64,000 bases of DNA from Bacteroidota bacterium (lineage in GTDB: Bacteria; Bacteroidota; Bacteroidia; AKYH767-A; OLB10). A model generated the notes under the pieces. The model was given only the letters and a program-made list of their open reading frames with translations. It was not told the DNA's origin and did no database searches. This document shows, piece by piece, positions 34,967 through 43,960 of the stretch (position 1 is its first letter; each line of letters opens with the position of its first letter). The DNA lies in NCBI GenBank assembly GCA_016713925.1, contig JADJOH010000007.1:186001-250000 (forward strand). Direction: 5' to 3'. The position numbers were made by a program, and so were the translations under genes.

Positions 34967-35066
34967 CAGGTCGTATCGTCAGTATGTAGTGACAGGTCGC
35001 GACCTGTCACCAGTGATGTTCCAGGTCGTATCGTCGGTACGTAGTGACAGGTCGCGATCTGTCACC
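34967..35066. repeat. Tandem 45-base repeat with GACAGGTCGCGACC palindromes
   Basis: Two 45-base units (34967-35011 and 35022-35066) start CAGGTCGTATCGTC, continue GTA-GTAG and end with the 20-base palindrome plus CC. The first palindrome, at 34990-35009, is perfect (TGACAGGTCGCGACCTGTCA); the second, at 35045-35064, has one C-to-T change. The first unit begins directly after the stop of the plus-strand gene. Confidence 0.8.
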
Positions 35067-35077
35067 GTTTTGTTGCA

Positions 35078-35113
35078 AACCGTAGCCGCGTTACATGTAA
35101 CGCGGCTACGGTT
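35078..35113. repeat. 36-base perfect palindrome (GTAGCCGCGTTACA type)
   Basis: AACCGTAGCCGCGTTACA and its exact reverse complement meet at the centre. It shares its middle 28 bases with the palindrome at 32074-32117. Confidence 0.85.
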
Positions 35114-35144
35114 GCCGTTCACGGGGGCGTCGTGATGACAGGTA

Positions 35145-35206
35145 TGACAGGGCGCGACCTGTCACTACATACCCGATCTGTAAGGACAGGTCGCGACCTG
35201 TCCTTA
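35145..35206. repeat. GACAGGTCGCGACC palindromes overlapping a stop codon
   Basis: TGACAGGGCGCGACCTGTCA (35145-35164, one change) is followed by a perfect 26-base palindrome at 35181-35206 whose arms are TAAGGACAGGTCG and its complement. The last three bases are the TAA stop of the minus-strand M43 protease gene. Confidence 0.8.
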
Positions 35207-38200
35207 CTTTGCCACCATAAACATCTTACTAAAAACGCCCTCTTCCACAGTCCCCCTCAATATATACGCTCCCTCCGGAAACTGACTCGTGTCAATTCGT
35301 ATTTCTTTTTGTTCTCCGGTGTTTATTTTTCGGAGTAGTCGTCCCATCATATCGTAAAGTGCAAGTTCCGGTACGGATACCGCAGATGGAAAACGGATGA
35401 TGAGTTCATCTACCGCCGGGTTGGGGAAGAGTTGCAGCATGTTTCCTAATGTTTCATTCAATCCTACACAACCGGTGATCATAATGCTGTCTCTCGCCAT
35501 GCAGCCAATGCTGTCACGGACTTCTACCCAATATGATCCTGGTCCGTTGATCACTAAGCTGCTATTGCTGCTGGCGTCCTGCCAGAGATGGGAATAGCCC
35601 GGCACACCTTGTAGCGTGTAGGGATAGCCACTGCCGCAAATGACGGTATCGCTGCCGAGTGCAAGGGGGACATTTAACTCTGTCATGCTGATCTGAATGG
35701 TGTCGTAGGAATCCTGGCAGCCTCCTGTGACATGTAACCAATAGGTGCCCGGTCCAAATGCAGTGTAGGTCGAAGCAGTGCTTCCATCCTGCCATTCGTA
35801 GTTGAGGAAGGTGGTGTTGGGAATGATCGTATAAACATTGCCGGCGCAAATCGTAGTGTCTTTACCGATCTCCACATTGCCGTACGTGAATCCTTGTGTG
35901 AAGGTGATGGTATCGCTCGCGATACAACGATTGGTGTCAACAGCTACGACCCAATAGGTTCCGATGGTGTTCACACCATAGCTGGAGAAAGAAGTGCTGT
36001 TGTCTTGCCACACAAACGACTGCCAGTTATTGCCAATGGATAATAAGGCGAATCCGCAGAGGATGGTGTCCGGTCCGAAATCAATGGGGGCTGCCGTGAT
36101 GGTTTCAACGATGAAGGTATCTATAACGGCACCGCAGTAACCAAAATACTTTATGGTGAGCGTGTCAATGCTTCCTGCAATAGATCCCGTTAGTTCGATG
36201 GTACTGTCCGTTGGGTTACTCACCGTTCCCGGACCATGGTGCATCCAGATAGTAGAATCACCCGGTAAGGCATAGGCGACTTCAAATGTTTCCGTGACAT
36301 TCACACAAATTTTTCGTGGTCCGGATATGCGTGGCGTACTGAGGAGCTCAATGCCCTTTACAAAATTCGGCATCGCCCAACCAAACCATAACGGGTTGGG
36401 ATTATTTAGGAAATCTACAGTATATCCACACGCAGTACCGGCAAGATTGGGCTGATCAATATAGTCAATATAGAACTGATCTCTTGAAATCCATATGCGT
36501 CCATCAGGGCCTAAACTCATGTTGGCAAATTGTTTGGTTGTCGTTCCGGTAAATGGATCTAAACGGATTTCAGAAGCCAGAATTGCTGCAGGTGTACCCG
36601 CGGCCATATTGTACTGAAACACTTTTCCCTGTCGCAAAAGTCCAACATATAATTTCGAATTGTCTGGAGAGAATTCAATGCCGTAATGTGTTTCATTGAC
36701 TAAAGAACTGTAGGTGATTTCAAACGGATTCGAAGCAATTCCTGTATTTTTATTGAAATCTGCAACTCGTACGCGGTTGGGTAAAACGGTTGAGTTGATG
36801 CAGTATGCTACCTTGAGCCCGTCATTTGAAAATTTTATTTCTCCGATACCTCCGTTAAAACCTCCATTTGCAAAGGGGGAGATGACAGGTGTGGTTGCAA
36901 GTCCTGCAGCACTGAGTAAATAGGAATAAATCGTATCTCCGTCAAAGGATGCTGCGGATATCCAGATGTCAGTGCCGTTGCCATGATACGTGCCTCCAAC
37001 ATGTTCATTGATTTTACTTCGTACCGGTAAATTTTTTTGTCCGGTGATCACATCTCCTAAACCACCATTTAGCGAAAGATCAATCACGCTGTATTTTAAA
37101 CCTCCTGTATATTGGTTCTCGCCGCAATCAGCTGTGAAAAGATAGTAGAGTGTAGTAGATCCGGGTTTCGGTGCAAGCAAACATCCTTGTGTAGAGGAAT
37201 AGCATCCGGCGAGTCCGCTTCCGTTGGGCATGGGCTGATGATTGCGGTTCCATACTGTTAACCCATCTGTATATAGCAATAGGTTTCCATCACGATCAGA
37301 GAGAGAAGAGGTGCATTCGTCGGCAACACTTTGTCCGGGAACAGCACTATAGCCGACTACCGGTAAACTTGTACCTGAGAAAAGCAGAGAGAAATTCGGC
37401 AAATACCAGTTCTCTAACATGCCCGCATCTCCGCAATCTCCAATTTTGAAATAGAAGACTTCAGAAGTATCACTGCATTGATTGCTGTTTGCAATGTTAT
37501 AAATGTAATGACTGCCCGGCGTATTGAAGGTCTGTATGAATGTTTGTATCGTCCCCTGATTTACACCATCCAGCACCCATTGCGCGGAATTGGAATTGGT
37601 GCTGCCGTCGTTAAAATTTAATGTACTCCCTATGGCATAGGGTCCGCTGGCCGGGGCTACAACAAAGAAGGCCTGGGCATCACAAAGTACTTCAACGATT
37701 TTAGTAATGCTTTCTTCACAGGTGGAATCACTGCTGTTTACGGTTAATGTAATCGAATAGTATCCCGGACTGGTAAACACATGCGTTGTATTGGCAGAAG
37801 TGGAGATGAGTTGGTTGTTTACATACCATTCATAGGCAATTGCACCGGTTGAAGCGTCCGAGAAATTTAAACTCCCGCCAATGACAACCACATTATTACT
37901 CATGTTGAAATCAGCAATGATGGGGTTTAGGCAAGTGGGTTGACAGGAGACAGATTGCAATAAACTGGCCCGCACACCTGATAGTGCAGCTTGCATGCGA
38001 TCGCTTTGTCCGGTGGTGAAAAGAACTTTGCAACTGTTGAGTCCATAGTCCATGTAATTTTCGATGAGATCATTTTGATCTCCTAATCCTCCAACACCAA
38101 CTGGCCGGAATGGATTGTTGGGGCTTAAATCGTCATCATCGCTGTTGCAGGTGTTGGCAGTGAGCGGACATCCTACCGCTCCTGTACTCTGATCGGGGGG

Positions 38201-38962
38201 CGTGTCGCAAACTTTATCTCCATCGGTTTGGCAGTTGTTGTTGCCACAAGCCCCTTCAAAGGTATGATAGAGCCCGAGATAATGTCCCGCTTCATGTATC
38301 AATACTTTAGTGGCATCAGGGCTATTTCCAAAATAAGCCGCTTCGTTTACGATACCGTCTTCATCATTTCCATGTGATGCCGGTAAATACGCATATCCTG
38401 CAACACCACTACCGCCTCCTATAGAAGTGATGGAATTCACTACCCAAATATTCAGGTAGTAATTGGGATTCCAACGGATGAGATTCTTTAACGTGTCATC
38501 ATCATTTTCGGATATCATATCCGTTAGTGTGGAAACGACACGGTTGATGCCGGTAGTGTAATTTCCGTTTTCATCCTGCGATGCCAGACAAAATTGTATG
38601 TTGGTATTTACACCATTAGCGGTTTGAAAGGGTCCGGTGTTTGAAAAGGCCTGATTGAGATACTGTATGGCAGTATTAACTTGCGCGTTTGAAATGTTTT
38701 CGGGGCCGTTGTTGTGAATGATATGCACCACTACAGGAATTGTCAGCACAGTATTGCTTTGCCGGTTAACGGATGATTGTTGGATTTTCTGATAGAGATA
38801 GTCATTCATTTCCCGCATCCGGTTTCGGTAATCGGGATCACGGGACAGTTTGGAGTGGCGATGCTCGTCGCTGGAACATCCGGGAAGTGGTGCTTTTTGC
38901 GGGACTTGTGCCCGGCTAAGGCCGCTGAATAACAGCAGCACGAGTAAGATTAATTTTTTCAT
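35204..38962 (-). CDS. Secreted M43-family metalloprotease, multi-domain, T9SS-type sorting
   Basis: 1252 residues with signal peptide MKKLILLVLLLFSGLSRAQ. Residues ~70-345 are a pappalysin-type (M43) catalytic domain. Its zinc site HEAGHYLGLYH places His223, Glu224, His227 and His233, and a Met-turn-like ENYMDYG follows. About 350-510 are two PKD-like domains (FNMSNNVVVIGGSLNFSDAS; SGPYAIGSTLNFNDGS). About 520-890 is a propeller-like domain (SLSDRDGNLLLYTDG, GIEFSPDNSKLYVGLL). About 890-1165 are repeated Ig-like units of the pattern DTILCG...W-D-S...GTYWV. The C-terminal ~75 residues (LFPNPAVDELIIRFP ... GAYILRGTV) form a type A sorting domain. It likely degrades extracellular protein while attached to or released from the surface. 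Confidence 0.88.
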   Translation of the reverse strand: MKKLILLVLLLFSGLSRAQVPQKAPLPGCSSDEHRHSKLSRDPDYRNRMREMNDYLYQKIQQSSVNRQSNTVLTIPVVVHIIHNNGPENISNAQVNTAIQYLNQAFSNTGPFQTANGVNTNIQFCLASQDENGNYTTGINRVVSTLTDMISENDDDTLKNLIRWNPNYYLNIWVVNSITSIGGGSGVAGYAYLPASHGNDEDGIVNEAAYFGNSPDATKVLIHEAGHYLGLYHTFEGACGNNNCQTDGDKVCDTPPDQSTGAVGCPLTANTCNSDDDDLSPNNPFRPVGVGGLGDQNDLIENYMDYGLNSCKVLFTTGQSDRMQAALSGVRASLLQSVSCQPTCLNPIIADFNMSNNVVVIGGSLNFSDASTGAIAYEWYVNNQLISTSANTTHVFTSPGYYSITLTVNSSDSTCEESITKIVEVLCDAQAFFVVAPASGPYAIGSTLNFNDGSTNSNSAQWVLDGVNQGTIQTFIQTFNTPGSHYIYNIANSNQCSDTSEVFYFKIGDCGDAGMLENWYLPNFSLLFSGTSLPVVGYSAVPGQSVADECTSSLSDRDGNLLLYTDGLTVWNRNHQPMPNGSGLAGCYSSTQGCLLAPKPGSTTLYYLFTADCGENQYTGGLKYSVIDLSLNGGLGDVITGQKNLPVRSKINEHVGGTYHGNGTDIWISAASFDGDTIYSYLLSAAGLATTPVISPFANGGFNGGIGEIKFSNDGLKVAYCINSTVLPNRVRVADFNKNTGIASNPFEITYSSLVNETHYGIEFSPDNSKLYVGLLRQGKVFQYNMAAGTPAAILASEIRLDPFTGTTTKQFANMSLGPDGRIWISRDQFYIDYIDQPNLAGTACGYTVDFLNNPNPLWFGWAMPNFVKGIELLSTPRISGPRKICVNVTETFEVAYALPGDSTIWMHHGPGTVSNPTDSTIELTGSIAGSIDTLTIKYFGYCGAVIDTFIVETITAAPIDFGPDTILCGFALLSIGNNWQSFVWQDNSTSFSSYGVNTIGTYWVVAVDTNRCIASDTITFTQGFTYGNVEIGKDTTICAGNVYTIIPNTTFLNYEWQDGSTASTYTAFGPGTYWLHVTGGCQDSYDTIQISMTELNVPLALGSDTVICGSGYPYTLQGVPGYSHLWQDASSNSSLVINGPGSYWVEVRDSIGCMARDSIMITGCVGLNETLGNMLQLFPNPAVDELIIRFPSAVSVPELALYDMMGRLLRKINTGEQKEIRIDTSQFPEGAYILRGTVEEGVFSKMFMVAK

Positions 38963-39155
38963 AGGGATGGATAAATTGCGTGGTTAATAGAGGGTTAAGA
39001 TATAAATATTTATTTGAATTGTTGAAAAGACACTGAAAATCATTGAAAAAATGACATGTTTTGGATGATTATAGAGATAAATTAAACAAGTCATGGGGTG
39101 CATTGTTTACCTTTGTGGGCACGTTGGATGGCTGTCGGCTGACCGTGCAAAAACT

Positions 39156-39650
39156 ATGTTGGATAAAATCAATCTCCCTAAACCCGTCTGGATCGTTTTC
39201 GGTTTCCTTTTCACAGGACTGGGCATTGCCGGTTTTATCTTGCCGATGATGCCGGGACTGGTGTTTTTTATTTTGGCGAGTTTTTGTTTTGCGAAAAGTT
39301 CTCCGCGTATGCTGCGTAAAATTTTAGCACATCCTCAAATTGGTCCACAAATTATGGATTGGAAAAGAGGAAGGGGGATGCGCATGAAGACAAAAGTTCT
39401 GGCCATTTTACTCGTAACCATAAGTCTCTCCTTCAGTGCCATATTTATGGTGAAGTTGGTGTGGGTGAAATGGATTATTTTTTTCTCCATATTGGCGATC
39501 AATGCATATATTTTATCTGTTAAAACAAGAAAGAGTAAACCCGCAATAGTACCTATACCTCAATCCACTGAATATGGCTCTGTCAAATCCCTTGAAAACA
39601 CTAAGGAAGTTCACCACTCCTCTCAAGTCTCCACTCCGAGGGGGAAATGA
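39156..39650 (+). CDS. DUF454 (YbaN-like) inner-membrane protein
   Basis: About 164 residues from ATG 39156; an ATG at 39093 in the same frame is less likely, because the DUF454 core starts NLPKPVWIVFGFLFTGLGIAG. That core continues LPMMPGLVFFILASFCFAKSSPRMLRKILAHPQIGPQI. It has about four membrane segments, the last two being KVLAILLVTISLSFSAIFMV and VKWIIFFSILAINAYIL. The family is widespread and of unknown function. The extra C-terminal tail (RKSKPAIVPIPQSTEYGSV...) is polar and cytoplasmic. It ends 22 bases before the preferred start of the next gene. Confidence 0.75.
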   Translation: MLDKINLPKPVWIVFGFLFTGLGIAGFILPMMPGLVFFILASFCFAKSSPRMLRKILAHPQIGPQIMDWKRGRGMRMKTKVLAILLVTISLSFSAIFMVKLVWVKWIIFFSILAINAYILSVKTRKSKPAIVPIPQSTEYGSVKSLENTKEVHHSSQVSTPRGK

Positions 39651-39672
39651 TTCTGATGTCGGCGAAGTTTTA

Positions 39673-40482
39673 ATGCTCGTCGCATCATATGATGAGAAGA
39701 ATCTTTTAGTAAGTGAAGAAAAGTATGACCTGAACGGTGAATTGGAAGAAGTACATACGTTCAATTACGATGATCGGGGAAATCTCATCGAACATATTTT
39801 TGAAATTCCTTCCGATAATATCAGCGAGCGTTTTCTGACTACCCGTAACGGTGATGGATATCCGTTAATGATTATAAAGTATTATGGGGAAGATCCCGGT
39901 GAGAAGACGGAATATACCTACGGTACCCATGCGCAACCGGTAAAAATTCATCGCTACGATGCGGATGGTGAATTTGAAGCGGAGGAAGATTTGCTGTATG
40001 ATGATCAGTCTAGGTTGATGAGCAGAAAAATTAATTCGCCGGCTGAGTGTAACCGTGAGTTTCGATTTAGCTATGATGAAAAGGGGAATCTTGCAGGTGA
40101 AGAAGAATACGATAAGGACGGGAAATTGGTGGCGAGTGTGAAGCTGGATTACGATGAGGAAGGCAAGGAAACAATAGTGGCGAAGTTTAACGGTGAAGGA
40201 AAGTTGGTTTCACGTCAGCTTTCAGAGTATGATGAATTGGGAAGATTGAAACGAAAAGTATCCAATGGTTTTTATACGCGGGTGAGCGATTACGAATACG
40301 ATGAACTGGGACGCGTGACGGAAGAAGCTTTGTCGGATGGTAATGGATTTGTGATTTCGCGGAATCGCATGTCGTACGACGATGGCGGTCGCCTGCTGGA
40401 GGAAACCGTGTATGAAACAGATTTAACACGCGCCGGGCGAGATACACATCTCTCCAGCCGCTATGAATATGAATTTTTTTAA
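39673..40482 (+). CDS. YD-repeat-like acidic protein
   Basis: 269 residues from Met 39673; the frame also has an ATG at 39574, but that would overlap the DUF454 gene by 77 bases and the extra part is unlike the rest. The protein is made of short beta-hairpin repeats of the type YD--G-L--E--Y (DRGNLIEHIFE, YDEKGNLAGEEEYD, YDELGRLKRKV, YDELGRVTEEA, YDDGGRLLEE), as in the YD/RHS repeat class. It has no signal peptide and no RHS core or toxin domain, so it is probably a small cytoplasmic beta-solenoid scaffold. It is very acidic. I know no specific function. Similar short proteins occur in Bacteroidota. Confidence 0.6.
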   Translation: MLVASYDEKNLLVSEEKYDLNGELEEVHTFNYDDRGNLIEHIFEIPSDNISERFLTTRNGDGYPLMIIKYYGEDPGEKTEYTYGTHAQPVKIHRYDADGEFEAEEDLLYDDQSRLMSRKINSPAECNREFRFSYDEKGNLAGEEEYDKDGKLVASVKLDYDEEGKETIVAKFNGEGKLVSRQLSEYDELGRLKRKVSNGFYTRVSDYEYDELGRVTEEALSDGNGFVISRNRMSYDDGGRLLEETVYETDLTRAGRDTHLSSRYEYEFF

Positions 40483-40537
40483 TAGGATAAAACTTCCTGT
40501 TCAACCGGTTGTTCTATCCATGTAATAGAAAAAGAGA

Positions 40538-42487
40538 ATGGCATATAAAAATCTGCAACATTTTATTAAGGTGCTTGAAGCAGCAGGCGAGTTGGTGCGT
40601 ATTCGTGAATATGTGAGTCCGAAGTTGGAGATTACGGAAATCGCTGACCGTATTTCCAAACAATATGGTCCCGCATTGTTATTCGAGAACACAGGTTATG
40701 ATTTTCCGGTGTTGATCAATTCCATGGGAACCGAGAAGCGGATGGCGATGGCGCTTGGAGTGGAAAAATTGGATGATGTAGCCGCGGAGATCGAACAACT
40801 TTTTAAAACGATGACGGGACCTAAGCATTCATTTTTGGATAAGTTAAAGATGCTTCCTCAGTTGGGAGAAATTGCCTCCTGGATGCCGAAGGAAGTGAGT
40901 GGGAGAGGAGCCTGTCAGGAAGTAGTGATGAAGGATCCGGATATTACCAAATTGCCTGTACTGACGTGCTGGCCGGAAGATGGGGGTCCCTTTGTCACCT
41001 TGCCCGTCATACAAACCCGCGACCCCCATACCGGTATTCGCAATGTGGGTCTCTATCGGATGCAGGTCTTTGAACCCACCATGACCGGAATGCATTGGCA
41101 CCGTCATAAAGTATCGGCTCGTCATTTTAATGAATATAAAAAGCTTGGACAGCGTATGCCCGTTGCCGTTACTATCGGCGGAGATCCGGCGTATACTTAT
41201 TCCGCGACAGCGCCCTTGCCCGACGGCGTGGATGAATTTATGCTGGCGGGTTTTCTGCGCAAGAAGCGGGTGGAGCTGGTAAAATGTCTGACGATTGATA
41301 TGCACGTACCTGCAGATGCAGATTTTGTCATTGAGGGCTATGTGGATCCGAACGAAGAGTTTATTCTTGAAGGTCCCTTTGGTGATCATACGGGCTATTA
41401 TTCCCTCGCGGATTATTATCCCCGTTTCCATATAACGGCTATCACGTACCGAAAAGATCCTGTCTATCTCTGCACCATCGTGGGGATCCCTCCACAGGAA
41501 GATGCCTGGATCGGAAAAGCCACCGAACGCATTTTTCTGGCACCGATAAAGATGACGATGGTTCCGGAGATTGTGGACATGGTTCTACCTGTTGAAGGTG
41601 TGTTTCATAATCTCGTGATTGTGAAGATCAGAAAAGATTATCCCGGTCAGGCGTTAAAGGTGATGAATTCGCTCTGGGGAGCCGGACAAATGATGTTTAC
41701 CAAAATGATGGTGATTGTGGATGGAGATGTGAATATTCACAATCAGGTGGAAGTGGCGCAGTATATCGCCAATCATGTGGATCCGTTGCGCGACATTACT
41801 TTTTCACAAGGTCCTACAGATGTACTCGATCATAGTTGTTCCCGTATGGCTTTCGGAGGAAAGATGGGCGTGGATGCAACTGCGAAGCTGGAAGAGGAAA
41901 CATTGCCCGGTGCACTTTCTGACAAAGTAATTATCGGAGATTTGAATAAATCTGTTCCTGCTATTTTGGAAGCATCTAAAATGTATTCTGAAATCAGGGA
42001 AGTAAATAGTTCATTGCTGGAAATCGGCGTTCCATTGGTGTTTGTTTCCATAGAAAAGAATCGCAAAGGTCATGTAAAAGAGCTTGCCGGAAAATTACTG
42101 GAGATGGACGCGTTTCGTTTAGTGAAGGTGCTGATCTTTCTGGAACATACCATGGAAATTGCTGATGTGGCCGATGCCGTCTGGCGTTTCTCCAATAACT
42201 TCGACCCTAAACGCGATCACTTTAATTTCCCTGCCGGTAAACAGGGAGAAGTGAATCATATCGCTTTCGACGGCACACGTAAATTGAAAGAATTTGATGG
42301 TTTTGACCGCGATTGGCCCAATATTTTAGCTTCCGATGAAACAACTATGAATCGTATAGATGCTATTTGGTCGAAGCTGGGTTTGGGTCCAATGATTCCT
42401 TCGCCCTCCCGAAAGTACAGTCGGCAGTTGTATGCAGGTGGTGCTGTTGCTGATCCGGAAGCGTTAAGTAATCCGGTTGCAGAATAG
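40538..42487 (+). CDS. UbiD-family decarboxylase (probable menaquinone biosynthesis)
   Basis: A 649-residue protein. UbiD features are EITEIADRISKQYGPALLFEN near the N-terminus, the catalytic-site region NVGLYRMQVFEPTMTGMHWHRHK, FVIEGYVDPNEEFILEGPFGDHTGYYS (with acidic residues for the prenylated-FMN/metal site), and DHSCSRMAFGGKMGVDAT near the C-terminus. The family removes CO2 from aromatic acids using prenylated FMN made by UbiX. In Bacteroidota this ~600-650-residue type is the usual menaquinone decarboxylase, and mqnD of the futalosine route lies at 47.8 kb, which supports that role. UbiX is not in the window. The protein is longer than E. coli UbiD by about 150 residues, as is common in this group. 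Confidence 0.85.
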   Translation: MAYKNLQHFIKVLEAAGELVRIREYVSPKLEITEIADRISKQYGPALLFENTGYDFPVLINSMGTEKRMAMALGVEKLDDVAAEIEQLFKTMTGPKHSFLDKLKMLPQLGEIASWMPKEVSGRGACQEVVMKDPDITKLPVLTCWPEDGGPFVTLPVIQTRDPHTGIRNVGLYRMQVFEPTMTGMHWHRHKVSARHFNEYKKLGQRMPVAVTIGGDPAYTYSATAPLPDGVDEFMLAGFLRKKRVELVKCLTIDMHVPADADFVIEGYVDPNEEFILEGPFGDHTGYYSLADYYPRFHITAITYRKDPVYLCTIVGIPPQEDAWIGKATERIFLAPIKMTMVPEIVDMVLPVEGVFHNLVIVKIRKDYPGQALKVMNSLWGAGQMMFTKMMVIVDGDVNIHNQVEVAQYIANHVDPLRDITFSQGPTDVLDHSCSRMAFGGKMGVDATAKLEEETLPGALSDKVIIGDLNKSVPAILEASKMYSEIREVNSSLLEIGVPLVFVSIEKNRKGHVKELAGKLLEMDAFRLVKVLIFLEHTMEIADVADAVWRFSNNFDPKRDHFNFPAGKQGEVNHIAFDGTRKLKEFDGFDRDWPNILASDETTMNRIDAIWSKLGLGPMIPSPSRKYSRQLYAGGAVADPEALSNPVAE

Positions 42488-42610
42488 TATTAAAGGGTTA
42501 AAAGGTGTTGTAAGGTTTTAACGTTTTTTGTTCTTTAAGAAATCGACTTTTGTAAGGTCTTTGCTTAGTTCAACTTTTTTATACCTCTTCCGCAAACGAA
42601 ATTTGTTTTC

Positions 42611-43474
42611 GTGAAAGGGATCCTATATCTGTTACTGATTGTTGCGCTCAGTTGCTCCTCCTGTGAAAAGGAATCGGAGATCATCTCCGGCAATGTAGCA
42701 CCTTCTGATCCTACGGTTTCATCGGTGCAGATCAGGCAATATGTGCAAAAAGTCTATCTGGCGATTATTGGCACCGTTCCTTCCGATACGGATATGGTCA
42801 ATGAGATTAATTTTCTGGCAAGGAATAATTGCTCGGTGAATGATCGTTCAAATTTATTGGATCGCCTGTTTGCAAATCCTTTATATAAGACGAGTCAGTA
42901 TGTGTCAAAAAATGATCTGCTGCTGGAAGCAATTACATCTTCAGAAATTAATGATATCATCGATGATATTCAGGATGACTTAAATAGTACAAGTACGATT
43001 GATACTGCAATTTTGAATCGTCAACTCTTTGCCATGCAGCAATTGCAGACGGCTAAGCAGGATTATATCAACGGAACAATAAATCTGGCGGAAGTGCAGC
43101 GTCGGATGACAGCCTCTGTGGCCTTCACTTATGCCAATGGTTATGGAGATGCCTGGATCGAAGCGGTGTTTGGCTTCTTCCTCTTTCGTTTACCCACTTT
43201 GGATGAACTGGATCAGTCCGGTACGATGCTGGAAGGTTTCCCTGCTTATCTTTTTCTGCAGACCGGTGCATCAAAGGAAGATTTTATTCAGATATTTTTC
43301 TCTTCCCGTCCTTTCAAAGAAGGCCAGGTGAGAGCATTGTTCAGGGAGCATCTCTATCGTGAACCCAATACTTCAGAGTTGCTGAATTATACAAACAGTT
43401 TCAGTAATACGATGGATCATAAATTACTGATGCGTCAAATATTCTTAACCAATGAATTCCTGCGTGGTGAATAA
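42611..43474 (+). CDS. Lipoprotein with DUF1549/DUF4214-like features (operon gene 1)
   Basis: 287 residues starting at a GTG; the lipoprotein signal is MKGILYLLLIVALSCSSCEK with Cys18 as the likely lipid site. The segment QIRQYVQKVYLAIIGTVPSD and RSNLLDRLFANPLYKTSQY resembles the start of planctomycete DUF1549 domains (Y-D-x-G-xP-T ... LVDRLLASP-Y). The C-terminal ALFREHLYREPNTSELLNYT resembles DUF4214-type helices (R-LYRxP-xxEL). It is wholly helical otherwise. It is the first gene of a five-gene operon with a DUF1501 protein and a CX4CH lipoprotein, and its end overlaps gene 2. The start codon GTG directly precedes the basic/hydrophobic signal. Confidence 0.7.
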   Translation: MKGILYLLLIVALSCSSCEKESEIISGNVAPSDPTVSSVQIRQYVQKVYLAIIGTVPSDTDMVNEINFLARNNCSVNDRSNLLDRLFANPLYKTSQYVSKNDLLLEAITSSEINDIIDDIQDDLNSTSTIDTAILNRQLFAMQQLQTAKQDYINGTINLAEVQRRMTASVAFTYANGYGDAWIEAVFGFFLFRLPTLDELDQSGTMLEGFPAYLFLQTGASKEDFIQIFFSSRPFKEGQVRALFREHLYREPNTSELLNYTNSFSNTMDHKLLMRQIFLTNEFLRGE

Positions 43475-43952
43475 ATTAAGAAATACGCTGTTTCTCCTCC
43501 TTGCTGCCTGCTTCACCGCCTGCATGGAACCGGAACCGATCTATGAGGTGGAACCCATCCTTGTGGAAATACAGGGTGGTCAAAAGAAGGCAGTGAAAAC
43601 TGATCGGCAGTTTGTTTCGGGAGCCTTTGCCGATGTCATGAAGAAGCAGATTACTACTTCTGAATTGGATGAGGCCATTTATTGCTATGATGCCAATAGT
43701 GATAAGGAAATGATACGCGATATGATCATCCGCGATTTGCTGAAGCGTACTGCAGCCGTCATTCCATCTGTAGCAGAGATGCGCAGTGACCCTGAGAAAT
43801 TTGTAGGAGATACCTACCGTCGTTTCTATAAAAGAGATCCCTCTGACCTGGAACGATGGACAGTGCAGAATCAAATTACGCAGGATACTTCGATGAATCC
43901 GGTCATGGTGTATTATGTGTTTATGAGTGCAGAAGAATATAGTTATTTCTAA
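43452..43952 (+). CDS. Lipoprotein, partner of operon gene 1 (operon gene 2)
   Basis: 166 residues with a lipoprotein signal ending in CFTAC. The ATG at 43452 overlaps gene 1 by 23 bases. GTG codons at 43464 and 43467 are alternative starts and would give a more compact MNKLRNTLF signal with a shorter overlap. The mature part is acidic (EPEPIYEVEPI) and then helical. It ends RRFYKRDPSDLERWTVQNQI ... YYVFMSAEEYSYF, which parallels the C-terminus of gene 1 and resembles the DUF4214-like SxEY ending. Genes 1 and 2 together may form a lipid-anchored pair at the membrane. Confidence 0.65.
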   Translation: MNSCVVNKLRNTLFLLLAACFTACMEPEPIYEVEPILVEIQGGQKKAVKTDRQFVSGAFADVMKKQITTSELDEAIYCYDANSDKEMIRDMIIRDLLKRTAAVIPSVAEMRSDPEKFVGDTYRRFYKRDPSDLERWTVQNQITQDTSMNPVMVYYVFMSAEEYSYF

Positions 43953-43960
43953 AGAAAGAT

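Noticed and set aside
34967..35206. Palindromes as ordinary rho-independent terminators
   Set aside because: They lack T-runs and have no loop, and other gene ends in the window have normal hairpins with T-runs.
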